The notes under the pieces were generated by a model that was given only the letters and a program-made list of their open reading frames with translations, was not told the origin of the DNA and did no database searches. DNA of 64,000 nucleotides from CAYLNK01 sp964384675 (lineage in GTDB: Bacteria; Acidobacteriota; Thermoanaerobaculia; UBA5066), in the NCBI GenBank assembly GCA_964384675.1, contig CAYLNK010000002.1:1-64000 (forward strand). The letters are read 5' to 3'. The translations under genes were made by a program, and so were the position numbers. Of the stretch, positions 7,834 to 16,908 are shown in pieces. Every line of letters begins with the position of its first letter. Positions within the stretch are counted from its first letter, which is position 1.

Positions 7834-8609
7834 CGGCGCGCCTGGCGCTCCGCGAGCTGGCGAGTCCCGCCGAGTTCCGTGAGACGATGGACGTCTCCAA
7901 GGAGGCGTGGCAGTTCGCCGACCGCGAGGTCTCCCCGGCGGCCGACCTGATCGCCGCGACGCACGCCGGAGGCCTGACCGCCGGCGCGTTCCTCGGCAAG
8001 CGGATGATCGGCTTCGTCCATGGGGTGCCTCGGGTCAACCGCGGGGAGCCGTGCCTTCACTCGCACCTCCTCGCCATCCGGCCCGAAGCCCAGGGTAAGC
8101 GCCTCTCGGCGAAGCTGAAGCTGTTCCAGCGCGACTGGAGCCTGGCGCGCGGGATCCGTCTCGTCACCTGGACCTACGACCCGTTCCTGATCAAGAACGC
8201 CAAGCTGAACCTGGGCCGTCTGCGCGCCACGGTCTCGGCGCTGCTGCCCGATTTCTACGGTCACATGGGGGGGATCTACGGGGCCATCCCGACGGACCGC
8301 TTCGAGGTGTCGTGGCGGCTCGACGACCCGATCGTCGAGCGGGCCGCGCGCGGGGAGGAGCCGCTCCCGGGCCGGGACACGAGCGAGCTGCCGGTCGCGC
8401 TGCCCGGGCGGAGGCTTCCGTCCGCTCCGTCGGTGCTCGTCCCGTTTCCCGCCGGCGCGCCGGGCCTCTACCGGACCCACCCCGAGGTGGCGATCGCCGC
8501 CCGGCGGAGCTTCGGGAGGACCGTCACCCGCCTCTTCGAGCGGGGCTACGTGGCGATCGGCGTCGTCGAGCGGCCGGACGGTCCCGCCTATCTCCTCGAG
8601 CGCCACTAG
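7830..8609 (+). CDS. GNAT-superfamily N-acyltransferase (COG3375-like), probable D-amino acid N-succinyltransferase
   Basis: A 259-residue protein starting at GTG 7830, overlapping the M20 gene as GTGA. Residues about 60-130 carry a GNAT-like acyl-CoA-binding region (HLLAIRPEAQGKRLSAKLK, corresponding to the R/Q-x2-G-x-G/A loop). The following WTYDPFLIKNAKLNL and FYG.MGGIYG segments are typical of the COG3375 group that sits next to NSAR genes. Known from Geobacillus: a GNAT succinyltransferase, NSAR and M20 desuccinylase together turn D-amino acids into L-amino acids. The assignment here rests on that gene order. The stop codon lies inside the perfect palindrome CGCCACTAGTGGCG (8601-8614). 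Confidence 0.72.
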   Translation: MTARLALRELASPAEFRETMDVSKEAWQFADREVSPAADLIAATHAGGLTAGAFLGKRMIGFVHGVPRVNRGEPCLHSHLLAIRPEAQGKRLSAKLKLFQRDWSLARGIRLVTWTYDPFLIKNAKLNLGRLRATVSALLPDFYGHMGGIYGAIPTDRFEVSWRLDDPIVERAARGEEPLPGRDTSELPVALPGRRLPSAPSVLVPFPAGAPGLYRTHPEVAIAARRSFGRTVTRLFERGYVAIGVVERPDGPAYLLERH

Positions 8610-8817
8610 TGGCGTGTCAGCGAAGAATCCGAAGCGCCTGCCCGGCCCTCGACGCCGATAGCGGCATTGGTGCGCAGACGCTCGGCGAAGATGGAGGAGC
8701 CCCTTCAGCCCTCGGTCTGCGCGCCTGGCTCTCGGCGCCGATCGCCGTCGCATACACCTCGCCTTCCTCGCTGGCGCGCCACTAGAATCCCGTGCGTATC
8801 GACCGGAAGGAGAAGAC
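8610..8817 (+). other. Intergenic region after the racemase operon
   Basis: A 208-base spacer without a credible gene. Its last part ends in GCGCGCCACTAG (about 8774-8785), echoing the 3' end of the preceding GNAT gene (GAGCGCCACTAG). A short stretch before it (GATCGCCGTCG) also resembles the GNAT tail (GATCGGCGTCG). This could be a decayed duplicate of that gene end, but the similarity is short. A purine-rich Shine-Dalgarno (GGAAGGAGAAG) precedes the next start. Confidence 0.4.
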
Positions 8818-9105
8818 ATGAAACGTCTCAGCAGCCTCGCCGCCGCCCTGGTCCTGGCGTCCGCCCTGACGGCGTCCGCTCACGATCTGAAGACCGACAG
8901 CTTCCAGGTCACCGGGACCGTCTCCGCCGTCGACGACGGCTCGGTCACCGTGATGAAGGGGAAGGAGCGCTTCCACATCACCCGCGACGCGGCCACGAAG
9001 GTCACGGGCGACCTGAAGGTGGGCGCCAAGGTGACGATCGCGTACAAGATGTACGCGGTCTCGGCCGAGGTGAAGGAAGAGAAGGCCGCCGCGAAGAAGA
9101 AGTAG
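8818..9105 (+). CDS. Small exported OB-fold-like protein
   Basis: A 95-residue protein with a clear Sec signal peptide (Lys-Arg start, Ala/Leu-rich core, likely cleavage after TASA near residue 21). The mature part of about 75 residues has alternating strands (FQVTGTVSAVDDGSVTVMKG, then KVTGDLKVGAKVTIAYKMY), resembling the small secreted beta-barrel OB-fold domains often called DUF5666-like. It ends in a Lys/Ala tail. The start is supported by GGAAGGAG ten bases upstream. No neighbour suggests a function; a periplasmic binding role is speculative. Confidence 0.75.
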   Translation: MKRLSSLAAALVLASALTASAHDLKTDSFQVTGTVSAVDDGSVTVMKGKERFHITRDAATKVTGDLKVGAKVTIAYKMYAVSAEVKEEKAAAKKK

Positions 9106-9150
9106 CGGCTGGCTGCCGGAGCGGGGGCGCGCTGCCTCCGCTCGTCCGCC

Positions 9151-10233
<1,083 letters not shown>

Positions 10234-10267
10234 GGTGCCGGGGGGCGGCGGCGGGAGGCCGCCGGTG

Positions 10268-10294
10268 GCACCCGCCCGCGTGGCGGGCGGGTGC
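10268..10294 (-). terminator. 12-bp perfect hairpin between rpmE and prfA
   Basis: Arms GCACCCGCCCGC (10268-10279) and its complement (10283-10294) flank a 3-base loop. There is no T-tract, so this may be a Rho-independent-like pause, an attenuator, or an mRNA-stabilising 3' structure for rpmE. Confidence 0.5.
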
Positions 10295-10302
10295 TAGGCC
10301 GT

Positions 10303-10563
10303 TCAGGCGGGTGTGGCTTCCGGGGCGGCCGCCGCGGTCTTCTTCTTCGGGGCGCTCGCCGGGGTCCGGTTGGCCCAGCGCTTCTGGAAGCGCTCGACGC
10401 GGCCCTCGGTGTCGACGAGCTTCGCCTTGCCGGTGAAGAACGGGTGGCAGCTGGAGCAGATCTCGAGCCTCAGCTCGTTCTTCGTGCTGCGGGTCTTCCA
10501 GGTGGTGCCGCACGCACAGTGCACGCTGACTTCCTGGTACTGCGGGTGGATCTTTTCTTTCAT
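10303..10563 (-). CDS. rpmE: 50S ribosomal protein L31, zinc-binding (C+) form
   Basis: An 86-residue L31. The start at ATG 10563 gives the standard N-terminus [12 protein letters not shown] and has GGGAG upstream; the open frame continues 15 codons further but without family support. Cysteines in HCACG and [12 protein letters not shown] make the zinc-binding C+ type. The core ends with [10 protein letters not shown], as in other L31 proteins. A basic then Ala/Pro-rich C-terminal extension (about 15 residues) follows that is not part of the usual core. It is next to prfA, a frequent pairing. Confidence 0.96.
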   Translation of the reverse strand: MKEKIHPQYQEVSVHCACGTTWKTRSTKNELRLEICSSCHPFFTGKAKLVDTEGRVERFQKRWANRTPASAPKKKTAAAAPEATPA

Positions 10564-10630
10564 GAGGGAGTCTCCCGGCCGCGGCCGCTTTGGTAAGCCC
10601 CGGCGCAAACCGCGGATACTAGCATGGGCC

Positions 10631-10649
10631 GCCGGCCGCGTCGGCCGGC
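10631..10649 (-). terminator. Hairpin downstream of the sigma-54 regulator gene
   Basis: Eight-base arms GCCGGCCG (10631-10638) and CGGCCGGC (10642-10649) surround a 3-base loop, 14 bases past the stop of the regulator at 10663. There is no T-run; it is called terminator-like from position and strength only. Confidence 0.4.
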
Positions 10650-10662
10650 CCGCGCCGCGGGA

Positions 10663-12069
10663 TCAGGCGGTTCGCTCGGCCCGGCCCGTGAAGGCCACGA
10701 ACTCGCCGCTCCGTCCCTCGCGCAGCATGCCGTGCCGCTTGAGCATCTCGTTGAGGGTCGTCGGCTTCAGGCCCAGGAGCTCGGCCGCGCGCTTCTGAAC
10801 GCCTCCGGCGCGGTTCATGGCGGCGGCCAGGAGGGAGCGCTCGTACGCCGCGACGGCGTCCTTGAAGTCGAGCCCGTCCGACGGGAGGGTCGCGGGCCGT
10901 GGCACCGAGCGGCGCACCGCGTCCGGCAGCTGCTCGACGTCGATCACCCCGTGCCCGAGCACGAGGGCGCGCTCCAGGACGTTCTCCAGCTCGCGCACGT
11001 TGCCGGGCCAGTCGTGGTCGAGGAGGGCCTTCATCGCGCCCGGCGTGACCGACGGGATCGGCCGGCCGTTCTCGGCGGCCGCTCGCGCGACCAGCGCCTC
11101 GACGAGCAGGGGGATGTCCTCCTTCCGGTCGCGCAGGGGCGGAAGGGCGATCGTGATGACACAGAGCCGGTAGTAGAGGTCCTCGCGGAAGCGCCCCTCG
11201 GAGACGAGGCGAGGCAGGTCGGCGTTGGTCGCCGCGATGACGCGCACGTCCGAGCGGATCGACTCCACCGCGCCGACCGGCAGGAACTCGCGTTCCTGGA
11301 GCACGCGCAGGAGCTTGGCCTGCGTCTCCATCGGCACGGTCCCGATCTCGTCGAAGAAGATCGTGCCGCCGTCGGCCACCTTGAAGAGCCCCTTCTTGTC
11401 GGAGACAGCGCCCGTGAAGGAGCCGCGCACGTGTCCGAAGAGGTTCGACTCCAGGAGGTCCGGCGGCAGCGCGCCCGAGTGGACGGTCACGAACGGGCCC
11501 GCCGCGCGCGGGGAGAGCCGGTGGAGCGCCTTGGCGACGAGCTCCTTGCCGGTCCCGCTCTCGCCGATGACGAGGATGGTCGAGCGGGCCGAGGCGGCTT
11601 GCCGCACGGTCTCGTACACCTTCTCCATCACGGGCGCCCGGCCCACCAGCTCGCGCAGGTCCTTGCCCTCCCCGAGCCGGGCCTTCAGCGCGCGGTTCTC
11701 GACGACGAGGCGCCGCTTCTCGAGCGCCTGCTTGACGACGTGGACGACCTCCTCGTTCCGGAACGGCTTCGGCAGGTAATGGAAGGCGCCCTCACGCATC
11801 GCCGCGATCGCGCTCTCGACGGACGAGTACGCCGTCACCACGACGACGGGCATCTCGGGCCATCGGGCGCGCACCTCGCCGAGCAGCTCGAGCCCCGGGC
11901 GGTCCGGGAGCATCAGGTCGAGCAGCAGGAGGTCGAACGGCTCGCGGGCGAGGCGCTCCAGGCCCTCACCGGCGCTCGCGGCCTCGCGGGTCTTGAAGCC
12001 CGCCTTGGCCAGGACCGTGCGCAGGACGTCGCGGATGACCGGTTCGTCGTCGAGGATGAGGATGGTCAT
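10663..12069 (-). CDS. Sigma-54-dependent response regulator (NtrC family)
   Basis: A 468-residue activator with three domains. The receiver (1-120) has phospho-acceptor Asp51, the TA motif at 79-80 and Lys101. The AAA+ domain (about 140-375) has Walker A GESGTGKE at 169-176 and Walker B IFFDEI near 237-242. A Fis-type helix-turn-helix lies at the C-terminus ([20 protein letters not shown]). The sigma-54 contact loop reads GSFTGA (216-221) instead of the canonical GAFTGA. The start lies 19 bases after the histidine kinase stop, so the pair forms an operon. Targets probably include its own -24/-12 promoter at 14814-14829. Confidence 0.95.
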   Translation of the reverse strand: MTILILDDEPVIRDVLRTVLAKAGFKTREAASAGEGLERLAREPFDLLLLDLMLPDRPGLELLGEVRARWPEMPVVVVTAYSSVESAIAAMREGAFHYLPKPFRNEEVVHVVKQALEKRRLVVENRALKARLGEGKDLRELVGRAPVMEKVYETVRQAASARSTILVIGESGTGKELVAKALHRLSPRAAGPFVTVHSGALPPDLLESNLFGHVRGSFTGAVSDKKGLFKVADGGTIFFDEIGTVPMETQAKLLRVLQEREFLPVGAVESIRSDVRVIAATNADLPRLVSEGRFREDLYYRLCVITIALPPLRDRKEDIPLLVEALVARAAAENGRPIPSVTPGAMKALLDHDWPGNVRELENVLERALVLGHGVIDVEQLPDAVRRSVPRPATLPSDGLDFKDAVAAYERSLLAAAMNRAGGVQKRAAELLGLKPTTLNEMLKRHGMLREGRSGEFVAFTGRAERTA

Positions 12070-12088
12070 GCCGTGGTCCTCTCGCTGG

Positions 12089-14800
12089 TCATGACATCAC
12101 CGGCAGGGAGACCGTGAACCGCGACCCGCGGCCGGGTCCGGCGTCCACGTCGAGCGACCCGCCGTGAGCGTGGATGATGTCCTTGGCGATCGCGAGGCCC
12201 AGCCCGGTCCCGCCAGCGGCCTTCTTGGTGGAGAAGAACGGCTCGAAGGCGTGCCGGGCCTCGTCCGGAGTCATCCCTCTGCCGTTGTCCTCCACCTGAA
12301 ACGTCACCTTCGCCCCGGTGTGGCCGAGGCGTAGGGAGACGCGCGGCTCGGGCCGGCCGGTCACCGCCTCGAGCCCGTTCTTCAGCAGGTTCACCAGCAC
12401 CTGAACGAGCGCGTCCTCGTGCCCGGCGATCCGCGGGGTGTCGGCCGGGAGGTCGAGGATCAGCTGGACGTTACGTCCTTTCAGATCGGTCTCGAGGGAG
12501 CGGGCGGCCTCTCGGGCGACGTGCTGCGGCTCGAGCGGCGCCAGCTCGCGAGGACGGCCGCGGGCGAGGTCGAGGAGACTGCCGACCAGGCGCGAGGCGC
12601 GGAAGGCCTGCTCCTCGATCTTCTCCAGGAAGGGGCGCTTCGGGTCGGAGGCCTCGGTGTCGTCCAGGAGGAGGCGCGCATAGCTCGCGACGCCGGTGAG
12701 CGGTGTGTTGACCTCGTGCGCGACCCCGGCCGAGAGCGTCCCGAGCGCGGCGAGCCGTTCCCGGTCCGCGAGCGCGCGCTCCAGGCGAGCGGTCTCGGTC
12801 GCGTCCTGCAGGACGATCACCTTCGCGGCGGAGCCCGCGCCCGCACCGGGGAAGCGGGAGATCGCGATGTCGAGGACGCGCGGGCCCTGCCCGAAGTCGA
12901 CCTCGTGCCGCGGGGAGCCCGACGAGGCGAGGAGCGTGAGGGGAAGGACGTCCTGGTCGACCTGCCCGAGGATCGACTCCTTCGGCCGCCCGACCAGCTG
13001 GGCGAAGGCGTCGTTCAGCGACGTGAACCGGCCTGCGTCGTCGGTGGCGGCGATGGCCGCGGCGGAGCCCGCCACCACGTCCTCGTGGAACTCCTTCAGG
13101 GTCTGGAACTCGGCGGCCTTGACCCGGAGCTCCTCGTAGAGTCGGGCGTGGTCGAGCGCGAGCGCGGCCGGAGCCAGGACGGTCTCGAGCAGCTCGCGGT
13201 CGTCCGACGAGAGCGGGGTCGGCCCGATCTTGTCTCCGACGGCGAAGAGCGCGAGCAGGCGGCCGGAGACGGCGAGCGGCGAAACCGTGCGGAAGCCGGC
13301 CCTCCGGAGGCGGTCGACCGGGCCGCCCGTCTCCCCGAGGGCACGGCGCAGGCGTGTCGTCCCGACGAGCACCTCCTCCGGCAGGAGCTCGAGGTCCAGA
13401 GGCGGTCCGCCGTCGACGCGATCGGCGGCCAGATGGCCGTCCGCAAGCACGAGGAGGAGCGCGGCTGGCTGCACGCCCAGGCCGCGGGAGACGCGGGTGG
13501 AGAGGAGCTCGTCGACCTCGGAGAGCGGACGAGGCGTCGGAAGCTCGCGCACCAGCGACAGGAGGGCCTCGCGGTCGCTCCAGACGTCCCGGTACTGCAC
13601 GCGGGTCAGGGCCGAGGAGAGGCCGCGCCGGATCGGGACGAAGCTCAGCGCCAGGAAGAGACCGACGGAGGCCTGGAAGGTCCCCTTGGCGTACGGGAGG
13701 TCGGCGGGCACGGCCCGCGCAAGGACGCGTTCCGTGATCGCCAGGACACCGGCGCCGAAGAAGAGGGCTCCGAGGAGAGCGGTCGTCTCCCGGCCGAGGG
13801 CCTCCACGTCCCACAGCCGGTAGCGCGTCAGGGCCGCGAGGAAGGCCACCGGCACGAGCGCGAGCGGCAGCAGGGAGAGGGACGAGAGGAGGGGAATGGG
13901 ACCGCCGAGGAGCCGGGGCAGGAAATCGAGGAGGCAGAGGGGCAGGAGGCCCGCGGCGGTCCCGAGGAGGAGGAAGCGGACCTGCTTCTCGGTGAGGAGG
14001 TCCATCCGCCGGCGCGACAGGACGACGAGCCGCGCCGCGCACGCGATCGCCGCCACGCTCATCCAGACGGCCTGGAGGTGGTCGAGCCGGTCGATGCGCG
14101 GCCGGGCGACGCCGGACGGTGCCAGGTACGTGCTGGCCCAGAGGATCATGAGGGCGAGCGCCGGTGTCCAGAAGAGCGGGGTCGGGGCCCTGCGGGCGCG
14201 ACGCGGGAAGGTGAAGACGAGCTGCAGGAGCAGGGCCGGGAAGAGGGCGCGGGCCAGGTCCTCGAGCGCGACGCCGGTCCGGTACCAGGCGTCGAACGGC
14301 GGGGCCGGCGAGAGGACGAGCGCGAGGGCGAGGCCCAGGCTGAACGCGGAGAAGAGGAGAGCCTCCGGTCCGGGCGAGCCGGACGCGACCAGCACCCTGA
14401 GCCCGGAGAACGCGAAGACCGCGCCGACGAGGACCAGGAAGAAGTAGCGCACGCTCCACGGGCTCCGCGCGGGCGCCGACTCGACTCGGACGGCCCGATC
14501 CTGCCGGAGGACGGTCAGGTCGGCGCCCGACTCGGCCAGGCGGAGCGAAGGGTCCTCGACGAGGCGAGCCGGCCGCCCGTCGATCAGGACGATCACGTCG
14601 CCATCGACGAGACCGGACGCATGCGCCGACGGCCCGACGCTCTCGACCCTGTAGCCGGACTCCGTCGTCGACACGTAGAGCTCGGCTCTGCGGAACGATC
14701 CGAGCTTCCGCCCGAAGCCGACGATCATCGGCACCAGGGCGGCCAGGTAGAGGCCGATGAGGAGCCCGCGCAACAGGCGTCCCGAACGTCCGCGCTCCAT
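12089..14800 (-). CDS. Membrane sensor histidine kinase: PDZ, 7TM, GAF, PAS, HisKA, HATPase
   Basis: A 903-residue kinase from ATG 14800; an in-frame TTG six codons earlier lies inside the -12 promoter element and is less likely. A first membrane segment is followed by a PDZ-like domain (VESVGPSAHASGLVDGDVIV, about 50-100). About seven more membrane helices (roughly 115-390), a GAF-type domain (about 410-560), a PAS domain (about 580-690) and the kinase core come next. The H-box is LSAGVAHEVNTPLTG; the ATP-binding boxes are NLLKNGLEAV, DNGRGM, FFSTKKAAGGTGLGLA. It transmits to the sigma-54 activator encoded just downstream. The ligand is unknown; a PDZ domain ahead of the membrane bundle suggests envelope peptides or protein termini. 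Confidence 0.9.
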   Translation of the reverse strand: MERGRSGRLLRGLLIGLYLAALVPMIVGFGRKLGSFRRAELYVSTTESGYRVESVGPSAHASGLVDGDVIVLIDGRPARLVEDPSLRLAESGADLTVLRQDRAVRVESAPARSPWSVRYFFLVLVGAVFAFSGLRVLVASGSPGPEALLFSAFSLGLALALVLSPAPPFDAWYRTGVALEDLARALFPALLLQLVFTFPRRARRAPTPLFWTPALALMILWASTYLAPSGVARPRIDRLDHLQAVWMSVAAIACAARLVVLSRRRMDLLTEKQVRFLLLGTAAGLLPLCLLDFLPRLLGGPIPLLSSLSLLPLALVPVAFLAALTRYRLWDVEALGRETTALLGALFFGAGVLAITERVLARAVPADLPYAKGTFQASVGLFLALSFVPIRRGLSSALTRVQYRDVWSDREALLSLVRELPTPRPLSEVDELLSTRVSRGLGVQPAALLLVLADGHLAADRVDGGPPLDLELLPEEVLVGTTRLRRALGETGGPVDRLRRAGFRTVSPLAVSGRLLALFAVGDKIGPTPLSSDDRELLETVLAPAALALDHARLYEELRVKAAEFQTLKEFHEDVVAGSAAAIAATDDAGRFTSLNDAFAQLVGRPKESILGQVDQDVLPLTLLASSGSPRHEVDFGQGPRVLDIAISRFPGAGAGSAAKVIVLQDATETARLERALADRERLAALGTLSAGVAHEVNTPLTGVASYARLLLDDTEASDPKRPFLEKIEEQAFRASRLVGSLLDLARGRPRELAPLEPQHVAREAARSLETDLKGRNVQLILDLPADTPRIAGHEDALVQVLVNLLKNGLEAVTGRPEPRVSLRLGHTGAKVTFQVEDNGRGMTPDEARHAFEPFFSTKKAAGGTGLGLAIAKDIIHAHGGSLDVDAGPGRGSRFTVSLPVMS

Positions 14801-14813
14801 CGCGTGGACGAGA

Positions 14814-14829
14814 CGCAAGGAAAGTGCCA
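14814..14829 (-). promoter_or_regulatory. Sigma-54 (-24/-12) promoter of the kinase-regulator operon
   Basis: On the minus strand the sequence reads TGGCAC-TTTCC-TTGCG, matching the TGGCAC-N5-TTGCA consensus at 10 of 11 defined positions with the exact spacing. The expected start of transcription is near 14803, only about 3 bases before the ATG at 14800, which would make a nearly leaderless mRNA. The operon encodes a sigma-54 activator, so autoregulation is plausible. Confidence 0.65.
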
Positions 14830-14951
14830 GGTATCCGGATCCTTGAATCAGGTCAAATCCCTACAAAATGGGAAGTTATCCCAGAAAGGTCCGGATGTGA
14901 TCCAAAATGTCGGATTAACTCCGAGGAATCTTGGAGGGCCGAGTCCCCGGA
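14830..14951 (-). promoter_or_regulatory. A+T-richer upstream region of the kinase operon (candidate enhancer region)
   Basis: This stretch is visibly richer in A and T than its surroundings and carries repeated TCCGGAT-type words (14836-14842, 14900-14906), which could be activator half-sites upstream of the -24/-12 promoter. No perfect palindrome is evident. It also contains the 3' flank of the beta-barrel gene, with no hairpin seen. Confidence 0.35.
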
Positions 14952-16826
14952 TCAGAAGGAGAAGGCGAGCCCGCCGGCGAACCGGCGATTGCTTCGCGCC
15001 TCGTCCTTGCCTTCCTGACGGCGGCCGAGCTCGACCGAGAGCAGCGCCCGAAGCTCCGAGCCGAAGCTCCTGAGTGCCGCGATCGGGACCGCTTGGGCGA
15101 GGCTGAAGTCGACCGCCTCGACGTCGTTGCGCAGCCCGTCCCGACCCTGGTGCAGGGTCTGCGTCACGACCCGGTAACCTGCGCCGATCGAGGTGCGGGT
15201 CACCGCCACCATCACCGAAAAGTCCGCCACCCCGTACGTCGCCTCGTTCTCGTCGATCACGCCGTGGCGGGAGCCGGCAACCCGGCCGCCGCGGGCGGCG
15301 ATCCGTCCGTCGAGCCCCGCTCCGAGACGGAACGTCGTGGTGCTCGACAGCTCGGTCGCGACATCGGAGTCGAAGAAGTAGAGGGAGTCGAGGCGGTCCA
15401 CGAAGTCCCGGTCCAGGAGCATCCGGTACGTGCCGCCGAGCTCACGCCGCGACACCTCGACCGAGAAGCTTTCGCCGTCCTGGCTGTCGTACCGGATCCC
15501 GCCACGGTACGTCGAGCGGGCGAGGCGGGAGAGATCACCGTCCTCGGTCCCCGCGTACCCGAGCGGGATGCCGTCGAGGAGGCGCCGCTCGAACCGGCGG
15601 GAGAGGAAACCGAACGCGCGCCAGCCTTCCTCGGTCTTGAGCGTCAGCGTCAGCTCGGGGGTCAGGCCGCGGAGGTGAGTCGAGGTCTCGCCGACGAGTC
15701 CACCCTCGAGCACGAGGTGGGGCAGGACCTCCATTCCGACGGAGCCGCCCATCCGGGTTTCCTGATCCCACGAGCCTGAGGGGGACCGGGTCTCGAGGCC
15801 CGTCGTGGTGCGGTATCCGACGCTGACGCGGACGAAACGGCCGGCGTCCAGGTCGGTGCGATAGCTCGCGGCGAGCTCGACCGCGTTCGCCGCCCGCGTG
15901 AACAGCCCGTCGACCGGCACGCTGGAGGCGAGGTTCGCCTGGGAGAGAACCCGCGCCGAGACGGACGCGCGGGAGCCGTCCCCCAGAGAGCCGCTCCAGT
16001 CGACCCCGTGCGCGGAGAAGCGGGTGTCGGACGCCCCATCGAGGATCTGACGGCGCGACGAGATCCGGATCGCCTGGTTGTCCGTGGGCGCCACGTCGAG
16101 CGCGAGCCGCGAGGCGTCGCCGAGTCGCGTACCGCCGCTCGAGACACGGCTGTACTCGCCCTCGAGGCCCCAGCGGAAGCGTCCGCCTAGGCTCCCCGAC
16201 ACGTCGAGAGACGTCCGGGAGAGGTTCGCCGAGCCCTCGGCGCCGAACCCGGTGAGAGACGAGACGGACGCCCGCAAGGGGAGCGACAGGGACGCGCGGG
16301 CGAGGGACGACGACGGAGGGCCGGGCGGGCGAGCCGCGTCCTCGAGCGCCGCCACGACGCCTTCGTCGCGCAGCACGTCACCGGGAGCGAGCGCCCTCGC
16401 GATCCAGGGATCCGCCTCCCCGAGCGGTGTGACGGGAAGGACGCCGCTGGCCTTCTCGAGCTCCACCGAGACGAAGGAGACGGTTTCCCGGCCGGCCCGG
16501 TGGAGGATTCGCGTGACGACGGGGCGGAAGCCGGGCGCGAAGGACAGGATCGTGTAGAGCCCCGCCGGCGCCCCCGGCAGCACGAAGCTGCCGTCGGACG
16601 CGGACCGCAGGACGCGCACGGTCGCGGCGACTCCGTTCTCGACGCTCCGGATCAGGAGTGTCGCGCCCCCGATGGGAACGCGGCCCACACGCACGATTCC
16701 GGCGAGCGGCGCGCCGGTCGGGACCGAGAGTCCACCGGGAACGGCGAGGGCAATGGCGGGAACCGAGACGGCGAGCAGCACCACCGCGAACCGGAGCCTC
16801 GAAGGGATTCGTCGATAGCGGCTCAT
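14952..16826 (-). CDS. Exported outer-membrane beta-barrel protein with carboxypeptidase-regulatory-like N-terminus
   Basis: A 624-residue protein. Starting at ATG 16826 gives a good signal peptide (RLRFAVVLLAVSVPAIALA). The first about 100 mature residues form a carboxypeptidase-regulatory/SdrD-like fold (PLAGIVRVGRVPIGGATLLI, SDGSFVLPGAPAGLYTI), as in many TonB-dependent-receptor-like proteins. From about residue 190 onward the chain is a long run of amphipathic alternating strands with aromatic ends and closes with LAFSF, the terminal Phe expected for BAM-dependent barrels. No plug domain or TonB box is seen. It has no obvious operon partner, and the cargo is unknown. Confidence 0.75.
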   Translation of the reverse strand: MSRYRRIPSRLRFAVVLLAVSVPAIALAVPGGLSVPTGAPLAGIVRVGRVPIGGATLLIRSVENGVAATVRVLRSASDGSFVLPGAPAGLYTILSFAPGFRPVVTRILHRAGRETVSFVSVELEKASGVLPVTPLGEADPWIARALAPGDVLRDEGVVAALEDAARPPGPPSSSLARASLSLPLRASVSSLTGFGAEGSANLSRTSLDVSGSLGGRFRWGLEGEYSRVSSGGTRLGDASRLALDVAPTDNQAIRISSRRQILDGASDTRFSAHGVDWSGSLGDGSRASVSARVLSQANLASSVPVDGLFTRAANAVELAASYRTDLDAGRFVRVSVGYRTTTGLETRSPSGSWDQETRMGGSVGMEVLPHLVLEGGLVGETSTHLRGLTPELTLTLKTEEGWRAFGFLSRRFERRLLDGIPLGYAGTEDGDLSRLARSTYRGGIRYDSQDGESFSVEVSRRELGGTYRMLLDRDFVDRLDSLYFFDSDVATELSSTTTFRLGAGLDGRIAARGGRVAGSRHGVIDENEATYGVADFSVMVAVTRTSIGAGYRVVTQTLHQGRDGLRNDVEAVDFSLAQAVPIAALRSFGSELRALLSVELGRRQEGKDEARSNRRFAGGLAFSF

Positions 16827-16908
16827 GGGGCCCCCCGCTCGACCGGCGCAACCGGCCTTCGGGAGATCATCCGCCCGGAACCGCCCGCGCGTCAATCGGC
16901 CAGGAGCA

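Noticed and set aside
8690..8785. Pseudogene remnant of the GNAT gene 3' end
   Set aside because: The similarity to the GNAT tail is only two short words and could be chance in G+C-rich DNA.
14816..14818. TTG start for the histidine kinase
   Set aside because: It lies inside the -12 promoter element and adds six residues without support; ATG 14800 is preferred, although the TTG cannot be excluded if another promoter is used.
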